Shown here: one piece after another, positions 8,786 to 19,943 of the stretch | Layout of the letters: each line of letters opens with the position of its first letter | Numbering within the stretch: the first letter of the stretch is position 1 | Assembly: GCA_934215475.1 (NCBI GenBank) | Contig: CAKPZY010000006.1 | Coordinates: 1-64,000, forward strand | Source of the DNA: an uncultured Ligilactobacillus sp. | GTDB lineage: Bacteria; Bacillota; Bacilli; Lactobacillales; Lactobacillaceae | Length of the DNA: 64,000 bases | Direction: 5' to 3' | Made by a program: the position numbers and the translations under genes | Notes under the pieces: model-generated | What the model was told of the DNA's origin: nothing | Seen by the model: only the letters and a program-made list of their open reading frames with translations | The model's database searches: none

Positions 8786-8986
8786 AAAATACAACCCCTT
8801 TTCGTTTTTATCTCAAACAATGAAAATTAATTTTAAAAGCCCGATCCATCAAGACATTGGCTGATAACCATCTGTGTACAAAGATGACAAAATTGCCTTT
8901 TTCATATAATCAATTAACTTTGCGTTCAGGTGAGTCAGTTATATTTTCTTAAATAGCAAAAGATTTTTACCAACTTTCCCATTTTA

Positions 8987-9018
8987 GTGACCCATCACTG
9001 ATGTGCACTCTGGGTCAC
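8987..9018. repeat. Inverted repeat GTGACCCA-N16-TGGGTCAC
   Basis: The 8-bp arms are perfect, and the 16-base spacer holds a further CAC-TGAT-GTG dyad, so the whole block is nested-symmetric. No T-run follows, which argues against a terminator. It lies about 200 bases upstream of the LysR-type start, so a regulator-binding role is possible but unproven. Confidence 0.5.
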
Positions 9019-9427
9019 CATGCTAGATCGAGTAAAATAGCATCAACTTTCATTATTTTCCCCCACGCTTATAATTATATCAAGAAAAAATTAATTTAAC
9101 ACTAAATAAAAAAATATTTAGCGTCGATGAGCTTTTAAGACTCTCTTTTTTACAAATAACCTTCAAGCAGAGTGACCCTGTAAATAAGTAACAACAATAA
9201 TAATACTGTATTTATCCATTAACCATTTTATGCTCTATGTTTTGCAACAAATAGCGTCTTAATTCGCGAATAAGCGAGGACTCAGTTTGTGTATTATAAA
9301 TATTGGATCTTGCAATACCCAACACTTGCAATGCCGTCTTTTTGAAAGCTTGTCCCCTGTATTATATTCTGATACTAACCATAAGTTTACACTTTGATTT
9401 GATTTTTATCAAACAAGCTAACAAATA

Positions 9428-9457
9428 GAAAAACTTGCAAAAATAGTATTTCGCAAG
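9428..9457 (-). terminator. Terminator of the pyr operon
   Basis: Minus strand: CTTGCGAAA pairs with TTTTGCAAG (9 bp, one G-T) across a 6-base loop and is followed by TTTTTC. It lies about 50 bases after the pyrE stop and matches the end of the 11-kb operon. Confidence 0.75.
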
Positions 9458-9505
9458 ATAAGAATAACATTATTTGAATTTTTTCTTTGTTTTTCCAAGA
9501 GATGG

Positions 9506-10138
9506 TTAATGCTTAGTTTGCTGATACCAGTTGACAGGATCTTGTTTCCAGCGATACATCGAGTCTATCTCCGGACCAGAAAAAGCTTTTCTTGAATCTA
9601 CTGCTGCGAGTAATTCAGAATAGTTTGTCAAGGTATGATAGGTCAAACCTTGGTGTGCGAAGTTTTCATGTAATTTACTTAATTCATAGTTAAAGATCCC
9701 TACAATTCCTAGCACTTCAACTCCAGCGTCGGTTAAAGCACCGGCAGCTTGAAGTACACTCCCACCCGTCGATAAGAGATCGTCGATCAATACTGCTTTT
9801 TGACCGCTTGAATATACTCCCTCGATTTGCTTTCCTTGTCCATGATCCTTGGGGTGGGAACGAACATAGGTCATAGGTAAGTCCAGTAACTCCGCGACCC
9901 ACGCAGCGTGAGGGATCCCTGCAGTGGCTGTACCAGCGATCATCTCAACTTCCGGATAATACTGCTTGATCAAATCTTTGATACCGGCTGCAATCTCTTT
10001 TCTAACTGTTGGATAACTGATCGTCAAACGGTTATCACAATAAATTGGACTCTTAAGACCGCTTGCCCAGGTAAAGGGCTCACTTGGCGATAGTTTGACT
10101 GCATTAATATCTAAAAGTTTTTCGGCAATTTCTCTCAT
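9506..10138 (-). CDS. pyrE: Orotate phosphoribosyltransferase
   Basis: The 210-residue enzyme converts orotate and PRPP to OMP, the fifth step of UMP synthesis. The PRPP loop AVLIDDLLSTGGS and the N-terminal FTWASGLKSPIYCDNR are clear. The ATG overlaps the pyrF stop as ATGA, indicating translational coupling; a GGGAGGGG SD lies inside pyrF. Last gene of the pyr operon, followed by an intrinsic terminator. Regulated with the operon by PyrR attenuation. Confidence 0.97.
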   Translation of the reverse strand: MREIAEKLLDINAVKLSPSEPFTWASGLKSPIYCDNRLTISYPTVRKEIAAGIKDLIKQYYPEVEMIAGTATAGIPHAAWVAELLDLPMTYVRSHPKDHGQGKQIEGVYSSGQKAVLIDDLLSTGGSVLQAAGALTDAGVEVLGIVGIFNYELSKLHENFAHQGLTYHTLTNYSELLAAVDSRKAFSGPEIDSMYRWKQDPVNWYQQTKH

Positions 10139-10848
10139 CTTTTTTCTTTCCCCTCCCAGGACCTTTTGACCTTAACATAAGCTTGATATGGATCCTTTGC
10201 TAAGGTAATACTACGACCAACAACTATCATCGATGCCCCCATTGTGCGTGCCTGTGCGGGAGAAACGACTCTTTTTTGATCGTCATGACTATCACTTGGT
10301 AAACGGATCCCCGGCACTACAGTCAGGAGATCTGAATCTGTCGATTTTTTGATCGGTCCAACTTCAAAAGCAGAACATACAATTCCATCCAAACCAGCTT
10401 GCTTAGCCAGTCGAGCATAATTAACCACACTTTCTTCTATACTGACATTGCTCAACTGTTCATCACGAAGCATAGATCGTGAAGTTGAAGTCAATTGAGT
10501 AATGGCCAAGATCTTAGTATCTACTTGACTTTTTGTCAAACCTCTCTTGGCTGCTTTCATCATCTGCAGACCGCCGCTGGCATGGACTGTAGTTAAAGTA
10601 ACATTTAACTTGGAAATACTTTTGATTGCCGCTTCCACAGTATGTGGGATATCATGACACTTTAAATCCAAAAATACATCATAGCCGCGCGTTTCCATTT
10701 CTTTTACTAGATCCGGACCAGCACTATAAAATAACTCCATGCCGATCTTGACAAATAATCTTTCTGTTTTTGGAAATTTATTTAAAAATTGATCCAGCTG
10801 TGTTTTATCAGAAAAATCTAAGGCAATTATCGGCCGATCATCTCTCAT
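10135..10848 (-). CDS. pyrF: Orotidine-5'-phosphate decarboxylase
   Basis: This TIM-barrel enzyme of 237 residues decarboxylates OMP to UMP. The catalytic DxKxxD array is visible in [13 protein letters not shown]. The N-terminal IIALDFSD strand and the phosphate loop [15 protein letters not shown] are normal. ATG follows AAAGGAGG inside the 3' end of pyrD, and its own end overlaps pyrE by 4 bases. Operon position between pyrD and pyrE matches L. plantarum. Confidence 0.97.
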   Translation of the reverse strand: MRDDRPIIALDFSDKTQLDQFLNKFPKTERLFVKIGMELFYSAGPDLVKEMETRGYDVFLDLKCHDIPHTVEAAIKSISKLNVTLTTVHASGGLQMMKAAKRGLTKSQVDTKILAITQLTSTSRSMLRDEQLSNVSIEESVVNYARLAKQAGLDGIVCSAFEVGPIKKSTDSDLLTVVPGIRLPSDSHDDQKRVVSPAQARTMGASMIVVGRSITLAKDPYQAYVKVKRSWEGKEKR

Positions 10849-11782
10849 TTTTAAACCTCCTTTTTACTGCACGTCTTAATTTCGATAAAGTTGTAATATG
10901 CAACTTATCCAATTCTTTTGTGAGATCCTGTACAATATTCAGACAGGCCATGGGATCCGAAAATTGAGCTGTTCCTATTTGAACGGCACTCGCGCCTGCT
11001 AAAAACATTTCTATTACGTCTAGAGCGGAAGTAATTCCTCCAACACCAATGATCGGCAGGTCAACCGCATGGGCTGCCTGATAGATCATCCTGATTGCAA
11101 TCGGTTTGATCCCTGGTCCGGACCAGCCGCCAGTCTTATTTCCCAAAACGGGTCGTCGAGTGAACGGGTCAATATGCATGCCAGCAAGAGTATTGATCAT
11201 GGTCAAGCCATCAGCACCCCCGGCCTGTGCTGCTTTAGCACATGCACTGATATCTGTAACGTTAGGAGTGAGTTTGACATACACTGGAATATCAACATTA
11301 TCTTTGACCATTTTAGTCAAGTCTTTGATTGCTTGCGGAGAAACCCCGAATTGCATACCACCACTAGAAACGTTGGGACAGGAAACATTTAATTCAAGTG
11401 CCGAAACCAATTGTGTCAAAGCTAGCTTATGTGCTACTAATGCATAGTCATGAATACTTTCTCCAGCTACACTAGCAATCACTGGAAGCGTGGGAAAACG
11501 AGCCCGGAAAGCTGGCAACTTTTCCTTGATAACGGCATCCACTCCGGGATTGGTCAATCCAACAGAGTTTAAGACACCATTATCCAAGACAGCGATCTGA
11601 GGTTGCGGATTACCTAATTTGGCCTGCGGTGTAGTTGTTTTTAGCACTATTGCACCCAGTTTATTCAGATCAAATGAACCTGCTGCCTTAGTGTCACCAA
11701 AGCCGAAACTGCCGCTGGCAGGCATGATTGGATTTTTTAATGTCAGCCCAGGTAATTTAACGCTTAAACGATCTTCGTTCAT
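10838..11782 (-). CDS. pyrD: Dihydroorotate dehydrogenase, class 1B-like catalytic subunit
   Basis: FMN-dependent TIM-barrel enzyme of about 314 residues oxidising dihydroorotate to orotate. [18 protein letters not shown] and [12 protein letters not shown], with the active-site Cys of class 1 enzymes, are present. The sequence resembles the NAD-linked 1B catalytic subunit. The 1B partner PyrK, which carries FAD and a 2Fe-2S cluster, is absent from this operon. The gene starts at ATG 11782 after AAAGGAGA, not at the upstream TTG. Its 3' end contains the pyrF SD. The physiological electron acceptor is therefore open. Confidence 0.94.
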   Translation of the reverse strand: MNEDRLSVKLPGLTLKNPIMPASGSFGFGDTKAAGSFDLNKLGAIVLKTTTPQAKLGNPQPQIAVLDNGVLNSVGLTNPGVDAVIKEKLPAFRARFPTLPVIASVAGESIHDYALVAHKLALTQLVSALELNVSCPNVSSGGMQFGVSPQAIKDLTKMVKDNVDIPVYVKLTPNVTDISACAKAAQAGGADGLTMINTLAGMHIDPFTRRPVLGNKTGGWSGPGIKPIAIRMIYQAAHAVDLPIIGVGGITSALDVIEMFLAGASAVQIGTAQFSDPMACLNIVQDLTKELDKLHITTLSKLRRAVKRRFKNER

Positions 11783-11824
11783 TTTTATCTCCTTTGACAA
11801 CACTGCGGAATGGCCTTTCTGATG

Positions 11825-14800
11825 TTAATAGTTTGTTAACGGGACAGCCGTTAAAAATCGGTCTTCTAAGGCAAATAATAACGCCTCGACAGTATCCAGA
11901 GAAGTCAATAAAAGGATATTATGCTGCAAAGCCCTTTCTCTTATCTGATAACCGTCAGGATCGTCCTCATCATCTTGCCCAGCTGTATTTATCACCAAAT
12001 CAATTTTTTCTGAAGATAACAGACTTAATATTTTTGAAATATTTTTCGAGCTGCCTTCATCGCTTTTCACATTAACCGTGACTAATCCTGCCGCTTGCAA
12101 AGTCGCTGCCGTTTCTGCCTGTGCAAAAATTCGATAGCCGATCCGTGAAAAACGCTTGGCAACAGCGAGCATTTGTTGCTCGTCTGACTTGTCCACTGTA
12201 AATAAAACATTGCCATTTGGCGGCAGTGACACACCGGCGCCGAGGAACGCCTTATAAAGAGCTGTCGCGTACGTGTTCCCACTGCCCATAACTTCACCGG
12301 TTGATTTCATTTCCGGACCCAAAATACTGTCACTGCGGTTTAATTTGCTAAAGGAAAATACCGGGGCTTTGACAAATTTTTCGGCTGGTTCAGGTAATAG
12401 ACCTTCCTGTAAACCAAGTTCTGCCAAACTTTTACCTAAAATGATCTGTGTTGCTGTCTGAGCCATTTCAAGTCCGGTGATTTTGCTTAAAAATGGAACC
12501 GTTCTGCTAGCGCGCGGATTGACTTCCAAGACATAAACTTGGTTATCAGCAATGATAAACTGAACATTCATGATTCCGCGGCAATGCAGCTCTAATGCGA
12601 GTTTTCGAGTGATCAACGTGATCTGTTTTTTTATAGCGGCTGTCAGATGCTGGGGAGGATACACTGCCATTGAATCCCCTGAGTGGATCCCAGCCCTCTC
12701 AATATGTTCCATGATCCCGGGGATCAGTACTTCCCTGCCATCGCACAAGGCATCTACTTCGCATTCTCTCCCCTGGACATACTCATCGATCAAGATAGAA
12801 TTATTTTCCAAAATTGCCTGATTTGTGTTCAGGTATTGGTCTAATTCATGTTCATCTGCTATGATCTGCATTGCTCTTCCGCCCAAAACGTAGCTTGGCC
12901 GCACCAAGACGGGAAAGCCAAGTTTTTTAGCGCAATCACGGATCTGATCACTATTTTGCGCGATCATTCCTTGCGGTTGTCTCAAGTCCAATTTTTTAAT
13001 GACTTTATCAAATTCATTGCGATCCTCAGCTTGATCCAGTGATCTTAAATCTGTACCAAGTATCTTGACACCATTTTTCACCAATGGTCCAGCCAAGTTG
13101 ATCGCCGTTTGTCCGCCAAATTGCAATATCACTCCTAACGGCTGCTCCAGGTGGATCACGTCCAAGACCTTTTCAACCGTCAACGGTTCAAAGTAGAGTT
13201 TGTCAGAAACCGAAAAATCTGTCGAGACGGTCTCGGGATTTGAATTCATGACAATTGCCTCATAACCAGCAGCCCTTATAGCTTCGACACAGTGAACCGT
13301 CGCATAATCAAACTCGACGCCCTGCCCGATCCTGATCGGCCCTGAACCAATCACGATAACAGACTTTTTCTTCGCAGGAAGGCTCTCATTTTCTTCACCA
13401 TAAGTACTATAAAAGTAAGGTGTATCTGCCGAAAATTCTGCCGCACAAGTATCAACCATTTTATAAGCGGGTACAACATGGTTATTTATCCTAAATGTTC
13501 TGACTTTATCTTCATTTACGCCCCATAACTTAGCCAGTGTTTCATCACTCATGCCATAATATTTAGCGTACTTAAGCATTTCTAGATCAAAGGCATTAGT
13601 ATCACACTTCGTGGCTATTTCTATGATATGTTTAACTATATCTAAAAAGTAGCGATTGATCTTAGTTAATTCAGCAACATCCTCCAAACTCCATTTTCTA
13701 CGAAAAGCTTCTGCAATATAAAATAGTCTCTCATCTGTAGCATGGACTAAATACTTGGCTAACACACCTTCGCTCGCTTGTCTGGTCTTACTCAAACTTA
13801 GATCCCTGGTCTCGATTTCTAAAGACTGGACCGCTTTGGAAAGTGCTTCTTCGGCGTTGCGTCCGATCGCCATTACTTCGCCTGTGGCTTTCATTTGTGT
13901 TCCGATCGTATGATCAGCTTGCGTAAATTTGTCAAAAGGCCACCGGGGTATTTTAGCAACTACGTAGTCCAGTGCAGGTTCGAACTGCGCAAAAGTCGTT
14001 TTAGTGACGGGATTTTTAATTTCATCTAATGTCAGGCCGACGGCAATTTTAGCTGCCATTTTCGCGATTGGATAACCAGTGGCTTTGGAAGCTAAAGCAG
14101 AAGATCTAGAAACTCGTGGATTGACCTCGATCACATAGTAATCCATGCTGGTAGGCGATAAAGCCAGTTGTACGTTGCACCCGCCCTGGATTTTCAAGGC
14201 TCGAATGAGCTTTAAAGCACAATCGCGCAAAAGTTGGTATTCTCTGTCACTCAATGTTTGGGTTGGCGCAAAAACAATGGAGTCGCCCGTGTGCACACCA
14301 ACTGGGTCAAAATTTTCCATTGAACAAACGACTAAAGCATTATCGGCTCCATCTCTCATTACCTCAAACTCGATCTCACGCCAGCCGGCAATCGACGTTT
14401 CTACCAGACACTGATCAACAGGAGACAAGTCTAATCCGTGCTTGACGATCTCTTGCAATTCCTCAATATCGTGACAGATCCCTCCGCCGGTTCCCCCCAT
14501 CGTAAAAGCCGGACGTACTATGACGGGAAAGCCTGTTTCTTTGGCAAAAATTACCGCGTCTTTTGCTGACTGAACCGTTTTTGAAGCTGGGACTGGTTCT
14601 TTGAGGTCTTTCATCAACTGCTTGAATTTTTCGCGGTCTTCAGCCTGGTCGATAGAAGTAAGTCCAGTTCCAAGCAAAATCACATGCATCTCATCCAAAA
14701 CGCCTGACTCGGACAACGCTACCGCCAGGTTCAAAGCCACTTGGCCACCCAATGTCGGCAAGAGAGCATCTGGTGCCTCTTGCCGGATGATCTTAGCGAC

Positions 14801-15019
14801 AGATTCCAGAGTCAAAGGCTCAAGATAAATACGATCAGCAATCTCAGTATCAGTCATAATAGTGGCAGGGTTGGAGTTGATCAATACGACTGAGTATCCT
14901 TCTTCTTTCAAAGCCAAACATGCCTGAGTGCCGGAATAATCAAATTCTGCCGCTTGGCCGATAATGATCGGCCCGGAACCAATAACTAAAATTTTATGAA
15001 TGTCATTTCTTTTGGGCAA
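11825..15019 (-). CDS. carB: Carbamoyl-phosphate synthase large subunit (pyrimidine-specific)
   Basis: The 1064-residue protein has the expected duplicated architecture. An N-terminal ATP-grasp half (carboxy-phosphate) occupies roughly residues 1-400, an oligomerisation domain 400-550, and a second ATP-grasp half (carbamate) 550-930. The MGS-like allosteric domain ends the protein. Each half begins with a matching IGSGPI..GQ..EFDY motif. It makes carbamoyl phosphate with CarA. The start is TTG with AGGAGG inside the carA 3' end (17-base overlap). Its place within the PyrR-controlled operon marks it as the pyrimidine-specific enzyme. Shorter antisense frames over it are compositional shadows. 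Confidence 0.97.
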   Translation of the reverse strand: MPKRNDIHKILVIGSGPIIIGQAAEFDYSGTQACLALKEEGYSVVLINSNPATIMTDTEIADRIYLEPLTLESVAKIIRQEAPDALLPTLGGQVALNLAVALSESGVLDEMHVILLGTGLTSIDQAEDREKFKQLMKDLKEPVPASKTVQSAKDAVIFAKETGFPVIVRPAFTMGGTGGGICHDIEELQEIVKHGLDLSPVDQCLVETSIAGWREIEFEVMRDGADNALVVCSMENFDPVGVHTGDSIVFAPTQTLSDREYQLLRDCALKLIRALKIQGGCNVQLALSPTSMDYYVIEVNPRVSRSSALASKATGYPIAKMAAKIAVGLTLDEIKNPVTKTTFAQFEPALDYVVAKIPRWPFDKFTQADHTIGTQMKATGEVMAIGRNAEEALSKAVQSLEIETRDLSLSKTRQASEGVLAKYLVHATDERLFYIAEAFRRKWSLEDVAELTKINRYFLDIVKHIIEIATKCDTNAFDLEMLKYAKYYGMSDETLAKLWGVNEDKVRTFRINNHVVPAYKMVDTCAAEFSADTPYFYSTYGEENESLPAKKKSVIVIGSGPIRIGQGVEFDYATVHCVEAIRAAGYEAIVMNSNPETVSTDFSVSDKLYFEPLTVEKVLDVIHLEQPLGVILQFGGQTAINLAGPLVKNGVKILGTDLRSLDQAEDRNEFDKVIKKLDLRQPQGMIAQNSDQIRDCAKKLGFPVLVRPSYVLGGRAMQIIADEHELDQYLNTNQAILENNSILIDEYVQGRECEVDALCDGREVLIPGIMEHIERAGIHSGDSMAVYPPQHLTAAIKKQITLITRKLALELHCRGIMNVQFIIADNQVYVLEVNPRASRTVPFLSKITGLEMAQTATQIILGKSLAELGLQEGLLPEPAEKFVKAPVFSFSKLNRSDSILGPEMKSTGEVMGSGNTYATALYKAFLGAGVSLPPNGNVLFTVDKSDEQQMLAVAKRFSRIGYRIFAQAETAATLQAAGLVTVNVKSDEGSSKNISKILSLLSSEKIDLVINTAGQDDEDDPDGYQIRERALQHNILLLTSLDTVEALLFALEDRFLTAVPLTNY

Positions 15020-16094
15020 TTTTTTCCTCCTGCTCTCTTCTTACCATTGCAATAAAATCATCGAAAATATCAGCTGCATCATGCGGACCAGGAGCAGCAT
15101 CCGGATGAAATTGGACAGAAGCGGCAGGATATTTTTTATGTCGCAGTCCTTCCACAGTCTGGTCATTGATCTCAACATGAGTCTCTGTTAAAAGCCGATG
15201 ATCGATCGATGAAGCGTCAACTGCATAACCGTGGTTCTGTGAAGTAAACATCACTTGGCCAGTGGCAATTTCTTTGACTGGGTGATTAAAACCGCGGTGA
15301 CCGAATTTCATTTTGTAAGTCTTTGCTCCGTTGGCAAGTGCAAATAATTGATGACCTAAACAGATCCCAAAGAGGACTGTTTTCCCCTGGAGCTCTCTGA
15401 TCATCTCAATGGCTTGTGGGCGGTCCGTCGGATCACCTGGACCGTTGGATAACAAAACTCCCGCAGGGTGATAATCCATAATTTGTTCCGCAGTATAATC
15501 ACCTGGAACGATCACAATATTGCAATTGCGCTTGATCAATTCCCGGAGGATACTTTCCTTGGCCCCAAAATCGACTACCACGGTATTAAAACCTGTTCCT
15601 GGTATCCGGTAAGGAGACTTAGTAAAAACCGCAGGGTCAATGGATAGGCCTTGATCAGAATTGATCAGCCTGGAAACTTCATGCGGGGTAGGGAGCGAAT
15701 CAACCAATACTGCATGCATTGTGCCCCTTTGCCGTATCTTTTCAGTTAGTTGTCTTGTATCAACTCCACTGATACCAGGAATGCCTTTCTTTTCCAGAAA
15801 ATGAGGGAGGGTATCCGAAGCACTCCAGTTATCTACAACACGAGCTATTTGTCGACACACCACTCCAACACAGCCAGGAACTAATGATTCTTCGTCCGTC
15901 ATAGAAACTCCGTAGTTTCCTAACAGCGGATTTGTAAACATCAATATTTGACCGGCGTAAGAATCATCGGTTATCGCTTCTTGGTACCCCGTCATTCCAG
16001 TGGTAAAAACTAATTCACCAACCAAGCTCCTGTCGGCGCCGAATGCTTCGCCTGTATAAACTGTCCCATCTTCTAAAATTAAATAACGTTTCAA
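15003..16094 (-). CDS. carA: Carbamoyl-phosphate synthase small subunit (glutaminase)
   Basis: The 363-residue subunit hydrolyses glutamine and passes ammonia to CarB. The N-terminal CPSase domain ([16 protein letters not shown]) is followed by a class I GATase with the nucleophile elbow [11 protein letters not shown] and the catalytic His-Glu-type C-terminal region ([14 protein letters not shown]). In that motif Asp stands where most CarA proteins carry Glu (FHPE), which is worth noting although Asp may serve. The start is TTG after GGGAGG, 1 base beyond the pyrC stop. Confidence 0.95.
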   Translation of the reverse strand: MKRYLILEDGTVYTGEAFGADRSLVGELVFTTGMTGYQEAITDDSYAGQILMFTNPLLGNYGVSMTDEESLVPGCVGVVCRQIARVVDNWSASDTLPHFLEKKGIPGISGVDTRQLTEKIRQRGTMHAVLVDSLPTPHEVSRLINSDQGLSIDPAVFTKSPYRIPGTGFNTVVVDFGAKESILRELIKRNCNIVIVPGDYTAEQIMDYHPAGVLLSNGPGDPTDRPQAIEMIRELQGKTVLFGICLGHQLFALANGAKTYKMKFGHRGFNHPVKEIATGQVMFTSQNHGYAVDASSIDHRLLTETHVEINDQTVEGLRHKKYPAASVQFHPDAAPGPHDAADIFDDFIAMVRREQEEKIAQKK

Positions 16095-16095
16095 A

Positions 16096-17391
16096 CTAAG
16101 CCCTCCCTTGCAGTGTTGGACTGTCTTTATAAACGATCTTTCCCTCTACCATAGTCAACATTGTTTCGCCCCACACTTTTTGCCCGTTAAAGGGAGAATT
16201 GACTCCCTTGGAAAAATAATCTTTAGGGTCAAGCGTTTTTCTACGTGCCAGGTCAAATAAAGCAATATCAGCCCTGTTTCCAGGAAGCAAAGTGCCGCAA
16301 TCTCCTAAATTAAAAGCTTTAGCGGGTGCTGTAGTCATCTTGCTTACCAACTGCTCTAATCCCACCTGACGGGTCTTGACTAAGTTGGTATACAATAAGC
16401 TGAATGCTGTTTCAAGACCAGTGATCCCAAAAGCAGCTTGAGTTAAGCCACCGCCTTTATCTGCCTTTGTATGCGGGGCATGATCGGTTGCAATCATATC
16501 TATAGTATTATCAAGAAGTCCCTGCAATAATGCTTGTTGATCCGAAACCGTGCGTAAAGGGGGGTTCATTTTATAATTTGAATCAGCCTCGTGAATATCA
16601 CCATCATTTAAAAGTAAATGGTGCGGTGTTACTTCACAAGTTACATTGATCCCTTGAGCCTTAGCCCATCTAATCAACTCTACGGTCTCCTTAACAGATA
16701 CGTGACATACATGGTAATGTGCGCCCGTTTGCTGCGTTAAAATCAGGTCGCGTGCAGCTTGGGACGATTCACTCACTTCGGGTATCCCGCGCACTCCAAA
16801 CTCACGCGCTTTTGGTCCTTCATTGATAACACCGCCGGCAAATAAACTGTCGTCTTGCAAATGAGCAGCTAAGATCATATGTGCCTCTGCCGCTTTCTTT
16901 AGTGCACGCTGCATTGTCTGAGCACTTTGAATACCATGACCATCATTACTCAAAGCAAAAGCACCCGACTGTTTTAAAGCTGTGAAATCAGTCAAAGCAT
17001 CTGTCGTTAATCTTTTCGTGACCGGACCATACTGCAATACCCTGATCTTTCCGGCAGCCAAGTTACGGCGGCAGATGTCTGTCATGAGTGCAGGAGTATC
17101 AGGGACCGGATCAACATTTGCCATCGCACACACAGTCGTATAACCGCCATGGGCACCAGCTTTAGTTCCTGAGGCAATGTCTTCTTTTTTTGTTTGCCCT
17201 GGCTCCCTTAGATGAACATGAACGTCGATCAACCCCGGTGTAACAAGCAAACCAGACGCATCAACAACGTGTTTTGCTTCAAGCCCTTGGCCCAAAGCAG
17301 CAATATGGCCATTTTTTACCAATATATCAAGTTTTTTAATTTCTTTACCAAGCAACACATTCCCGTTCTTGATCACTGTAGATGTTGGCAA
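16096..17391 (-). CDS. pyrC: Dihydroorotase (class I)
   Basis: The 431-residue amidohydrolase cyclises carbamoyl-aspartate to dihydroorotate. Zinc ligands are visible in DVHVHLREPGQ, HVCHVS, CEVTPHH and ATDHAPHT. The C-terminal NSPFNGQKVWGE segment is typical of the type found in Gram-positive pyr operons. The start is TTG following GGGAGG, which lies in the last codons of pyrB. Coupled upstream to pyrB and downstream to carA. Confidence 0.96.
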   Translation of the reverse strand: MPTSTVIKNGNVLLGKEIKKLDILVKNGHIAALGQGLEAKHVVDASGLLVTPGLIDVHVHLREPGQTKKEDIASGTKAGAHGGYTTVCAMANVDPVPDTPALMTDICRRNLAAGKIRVLQYGPVTKRLTTDALTDFTALKQSGAFALSNDGHGIQSAQTMQRALKKAAEAHMILAAHLQDDSLFAGGVINEGPKAREFGVRGIPEVSESSQAARDLILTQQTGAHYHVCHVSVKETVELIRWAKAQGINVTCEVTPHHLLLNDGDIHEADSNYKMNPPLRTVSDQQALLQGLLDNTIDMIATDHAPHTKADKGGGLTQAAFGITGLETAFSLLYTNLVKTRQVGLEQLVSKMTTAPAKAFNLGDCGTLLPGNRADIALFDLARRKTLDPKDYFSKGVNSPFNGQKVWGETMLTMVEGKIVYKDSPTLQGRA

Positions 17392-17394
17392 TTT

Positions 17395-18345
17395 TTATGA
17401 CCTCCCTAATTCACGGCCGTGAATAACAGCCTCAAGCATCGCCATTCGCATATATACCCCATTTTGCATCTGAGCAAAAAACCGGGAACGAGGAGCTTCG
17501 ACCAGATCTCCAGCCAGTTCTACCCCGCGGTTGATTGGGCCTGGGTGCATGATGATCGCAGTTGGCCGCATGTGATGGTAACGCTCGTTAGTTAAACCAT
17601 ATTTTTCGTGATAATCTGAACCGTCAAATTTTTTTTCTTCTCCCAAATCAGTATGCCTTTCGTGTTGCACGCGCAGGAGCATCAAAACATCCACCGACGG
17701 AAGAAGTTGATCTATTGGAAGATACTCTCCATACCCTGCAAATTCATCGGTAAACCACTGACGTGGGCCTGAAAAAATTACTTTGGTCCCAAGTCTGGTC
17801 AGTAACTGCATATTGCTGCGAGCGACTCGTGAATTTTTGAGGTCGCCGACAATGGCCACTTTTAATCCAGCAAAGTTGCCAAATTCCTCGTGGATAGTCA
17901 TCAGATCAAGCAGACACTGGGACGGATGTTGGCCTGAACCATCGCCAGCATTCAAGATCCCCAGGCTCATCTGCGAATTTGGCTGATCGAATAGATCCTG
18001 ATAATAATTATTTTTGGGATGCCTGATCACTGCCAAGTCTATGCCGATAGCCGACATTGTCAGTAAAGTATCATATAAAGATTCCCCTTTCTGGACTGAA
18101 CTGGTTTCAGCCGAGAAAGGAAAAACATCGAGGCCCAGTTTTTTTTCTGCCATGGTAAAACTTAGTTTAGTCCGCGTAGAATTTTCGAAAAACAAGTTCG
18201 CAACATTGATCTTCCCAGCAAATTCAGGAATTTGCCCATCGTGTTTGAAATATTCGGCCCGCTCTATCAGGCTGACGACTTGTTGTGAGTCAAGATCTTG
18301 AACTGAAACGAAATTGGGTAATAAAACTTGCGCTGCTTTTAACAT
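17395..18345 (-). CDS. pyrB: Aspartate carbamoyltransferase catalytic subunit
   Basis: The 316-residue enzyme condenses aspartate and carbamoyl phosphate. The carbamoyl-phosphate loop [12 protein letters not shown], the HPSQCLLDL motif and the C-terminal [11 protein letters not shown] are intact. No regulatory PyrI subunit is present, as in other Firmicutes. ATG with GGAGGAGAT 6-7 bases upstream. The 114 bases between pyrP and pyrB contain no good PyrR site or terminator, so this gene appears to depend on the two upstream attenuators. Confidence 0.97.
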   Translation of the reverse strand: MLKAAQVLLPNFVSVQDLDSQQVVSLIERAEYFKHDGQIPEFAGKINVANLFFENSTRTKLSFTMAEKKLGLDVFPFSAETSSVQKGESLYDTLLTMSAIGIDLAVIRHPKNNYYQDLFDQPNSQMSLGILNAGDGSGQHPSQCLLDLMTIHEEFGNFAGLKVAIVGDLKNSRVARSNMQLLTRLGTKVIFSGPRQWFTDEFAGYGEYLPIDQLLPSVDVLMLLRVQHERHTDLGEEKKFDGSDYHEKYGLTNERYHHMRPTAIIMHPGPINRGVELAGDLVEAPRSRFFAQMQNGVYMRMAMLEAVIHGRELGRS

Positions 18346-18459
18346 GATATGATCTCCTCCATTAATTTCAGTATCTATGCCGCGACTCTCTCAGAAATTC
18401 AACTGCAACAATTCAATTTAGTTTTACTTAGATGGTCATCTCCTTTAGTTCTTTGCTCA

Positions 18460-19746
18460 TTATCTTTCACTAACTGCTTTATCTGGTAAAACCAGGTTCA
18501 AGATGATCCCAAAAAGTGTTGCCAAGGCAATACTGGTTAATTGGAATGTTCCTAACTGTAAATATGTTCCTCCGATGCCCACAACTAAAATAACTGAGGT
18601 AATAATCAAATTTCGTTTCTTTTCATAGTCGATCTTCGAATCGACCAAGATCCGCAAACCGTTGGAAGCAATCATTCCGAATAAAAGAAAAGAGATCCCC
18701 CCAATGACAGGTGTTGGGATCGACTGGATCAAAGCAGCGATTTTACCGCAAAAACTAAAGACGATCGCAAAAAATGCCGCTCCGCCAATTACCCACACAC
18801 TGTGAACTTTTGTCATCGCTAACACACCAATATTTTCCCCGTAAGAAGTGGTTGGCGGGCCCCCGACAAAACCAGCGATCACTGTAGAAAGACCGTCGCC
18901 TAACAGAGTCTTATGCAAACCAGGGTGTTTAAAAAAGTTCCTTTTTGTCAATTTATTTAAAACCATTACGTGGCCTATATGCTCTGTCATTGTCACAAAT
19001 GCAATCGGAGCCATCCCGATAATAGCCGCTGGATACCATTTGAAATGATAATTAACAAACATCATATCGAAAGCAGGCAAACTAAACCATTTAGCAGACG
19101 TGACTGGCCCTAGATCAACGATCCCCACAGCCAGAGCCATTAAATAACCGCATACTATCCCTAGTAAGACCGGAATCATACTGGGAAAACCCTTAAGAAA
19201 CATATTAAATATCACCGTGATAACTAAGGTGAATATGGCAACTCCAAAATACATCAAGTCGTAGTGTGTATTCTTGAACATTGCATCATTGGCGGCTGTT
19301 GTGGCCAAAGAAAGACCAATAATAATAATGATCGGTCCAACTACGACAGGAGGCAAGACCTTATCCATCCAGGCCGAGCCAAACTTTGAGATCAGAAATG
19401 CCACTACAACATAAACTAACCCCGCCGATACTGCACCTTGGCCTACAGCCGGATAACCGAATTGTTTCATCAAAGCCTGCATCGTCACAACAAACGCAAA
19501 GCTCGAGCCTAAGTAAGCGGGGATCTTAGCATTAGTGCAAAGTATGTAAACCAGTGTCCCTACGCCCGAGGCAAAAAGTGCAATACTCGGGTTGATCCCA
19601 ATCAGCAGAGGTACTAAAACAGTAGCACCAAACATAGTAAAAAGATGTTGGATCGACAAAACCAGCCAGTGAGACAAACTCGGTTTGTCAGAGATGTCTA
19701 AGATCGCCTCCTCATTTCTAAACTCTTTTTCCTTCAAATCCTTCAT
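18460..19746 (-). CDS. pyrP: Uracil permease (NCS2 family)
   Basis: The 428-residue membrane protein has a soluble N-terminus of about 30 residues, then many hydrophobic segments in the 7+7 NCS2 pattern. The signature segment MTEHIGHVMVLNKLTKRNF and the GGPPTTSYGENIGV substrate loop are characteristic of uracil:proton symporters. ATG with GAGGA 4 bases upstream. It directly follows the second PyrR attenuator, so uptake is repressed when UMP is abundant. Confidence 0.95.
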   Translation of the reverse strand: MKDLKEKEFRNEEAILDISDKPSLSHWLVLSIQHLFTMFGATVLVPLLIGINPSIALFASGVGTLVYILCTNAKIPAYLGSSFAFVVTMQALMKQFGYPAVGQGAVSAGLVYVVVAFLISKFGSAWMDKVLPPVVVGPIIIIIGLSLATTAANDAMFKNTHYDLMYFGVAIFTLVITVIFNMFLKGFPSMIPVLLGIVCGYLMALAVGIVDLGPVTSAKWFSLPAFDMMFVNYHFKWYPAAIIGMAPIAFVTMTEHIGHVMVLNKLTKRNFFKHPGLHKTLLGDGLSTVIAGFVGGPPTTSYGENIGVLAMTKVHSVWVIGGAAFFAIVFSFCGKIAALIQSIPTPVIGGISFLLFGMIASNGLRILVDSKIDYEKKRNLIITSVILVVGIGGTYLQLGTFQLTSIALATLFGIILNLVLPDKAVSER

Positions 19747-19820
19747 AAATCCTCATTTCCTTCATTCTGATAAAAGTTTTAATGTCATGTTCAATTCGCA
19801 GATTATTTCTCTATCATGCT

Positions 19821-19943
19821 AAAACAAGAAAACGACCGGGGTTCATTTATAAATGACCCCGGTCGTTTTATCTAGGCAAATGGACAGTTTGCACCATCTT
19901 TTTTACTGTCACATTTGTTGCTAACCGTTACGCTCTCGCTGGA
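19821..19943 (-). promoter_or_regulatory. PyrR-type attenuator between pyrR and pyrP
   Basis: The minus-strand RNA carries TCCAGCGAGAG (19933-19943), close to the PyrR-binding loop consensus UCCnGnGAGg. A 13-bp terminator stem (19829-19841 with 19857-19869) ending in a T-rich tract follows about 65 bases later. Known PyrR mechanism: the UMP-PyrR complex stabilises the anti-antiterminator so the terminator forms. Pairing of the antiterminator was not worked out base by base. Confidence 0.8.

Larger units (their letters stand above)
8786..9505. other. Gene-free stretch between lysR-type gene and pyrE
   Basis: No reading frame of useful length was seen on either strand. It holds the pyr terminator (about 9428-9457) and a 32-base inverted repeat (8987-9018), with a third GTGACCC copy near 9172. 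Other elements are a weak CTAAATA/TATTTAG hairpin near 9102-9121, a TTTGAT-TTTT-ATCAAA palindrome near 9397-9412, and two direct copies of CTTGCAATnCC (9309-9319 and 9325-9335). It may be the remains of a lost LysR target gene plus regulatory DNA. Confidence 0.55.

Noticed and set aside
18428..18460. Ten-codon ATG frame between pyrP and pyrB that could be a leader peptide
   Set aside because: No SD of its own and no terminator or attenuator structure around it.
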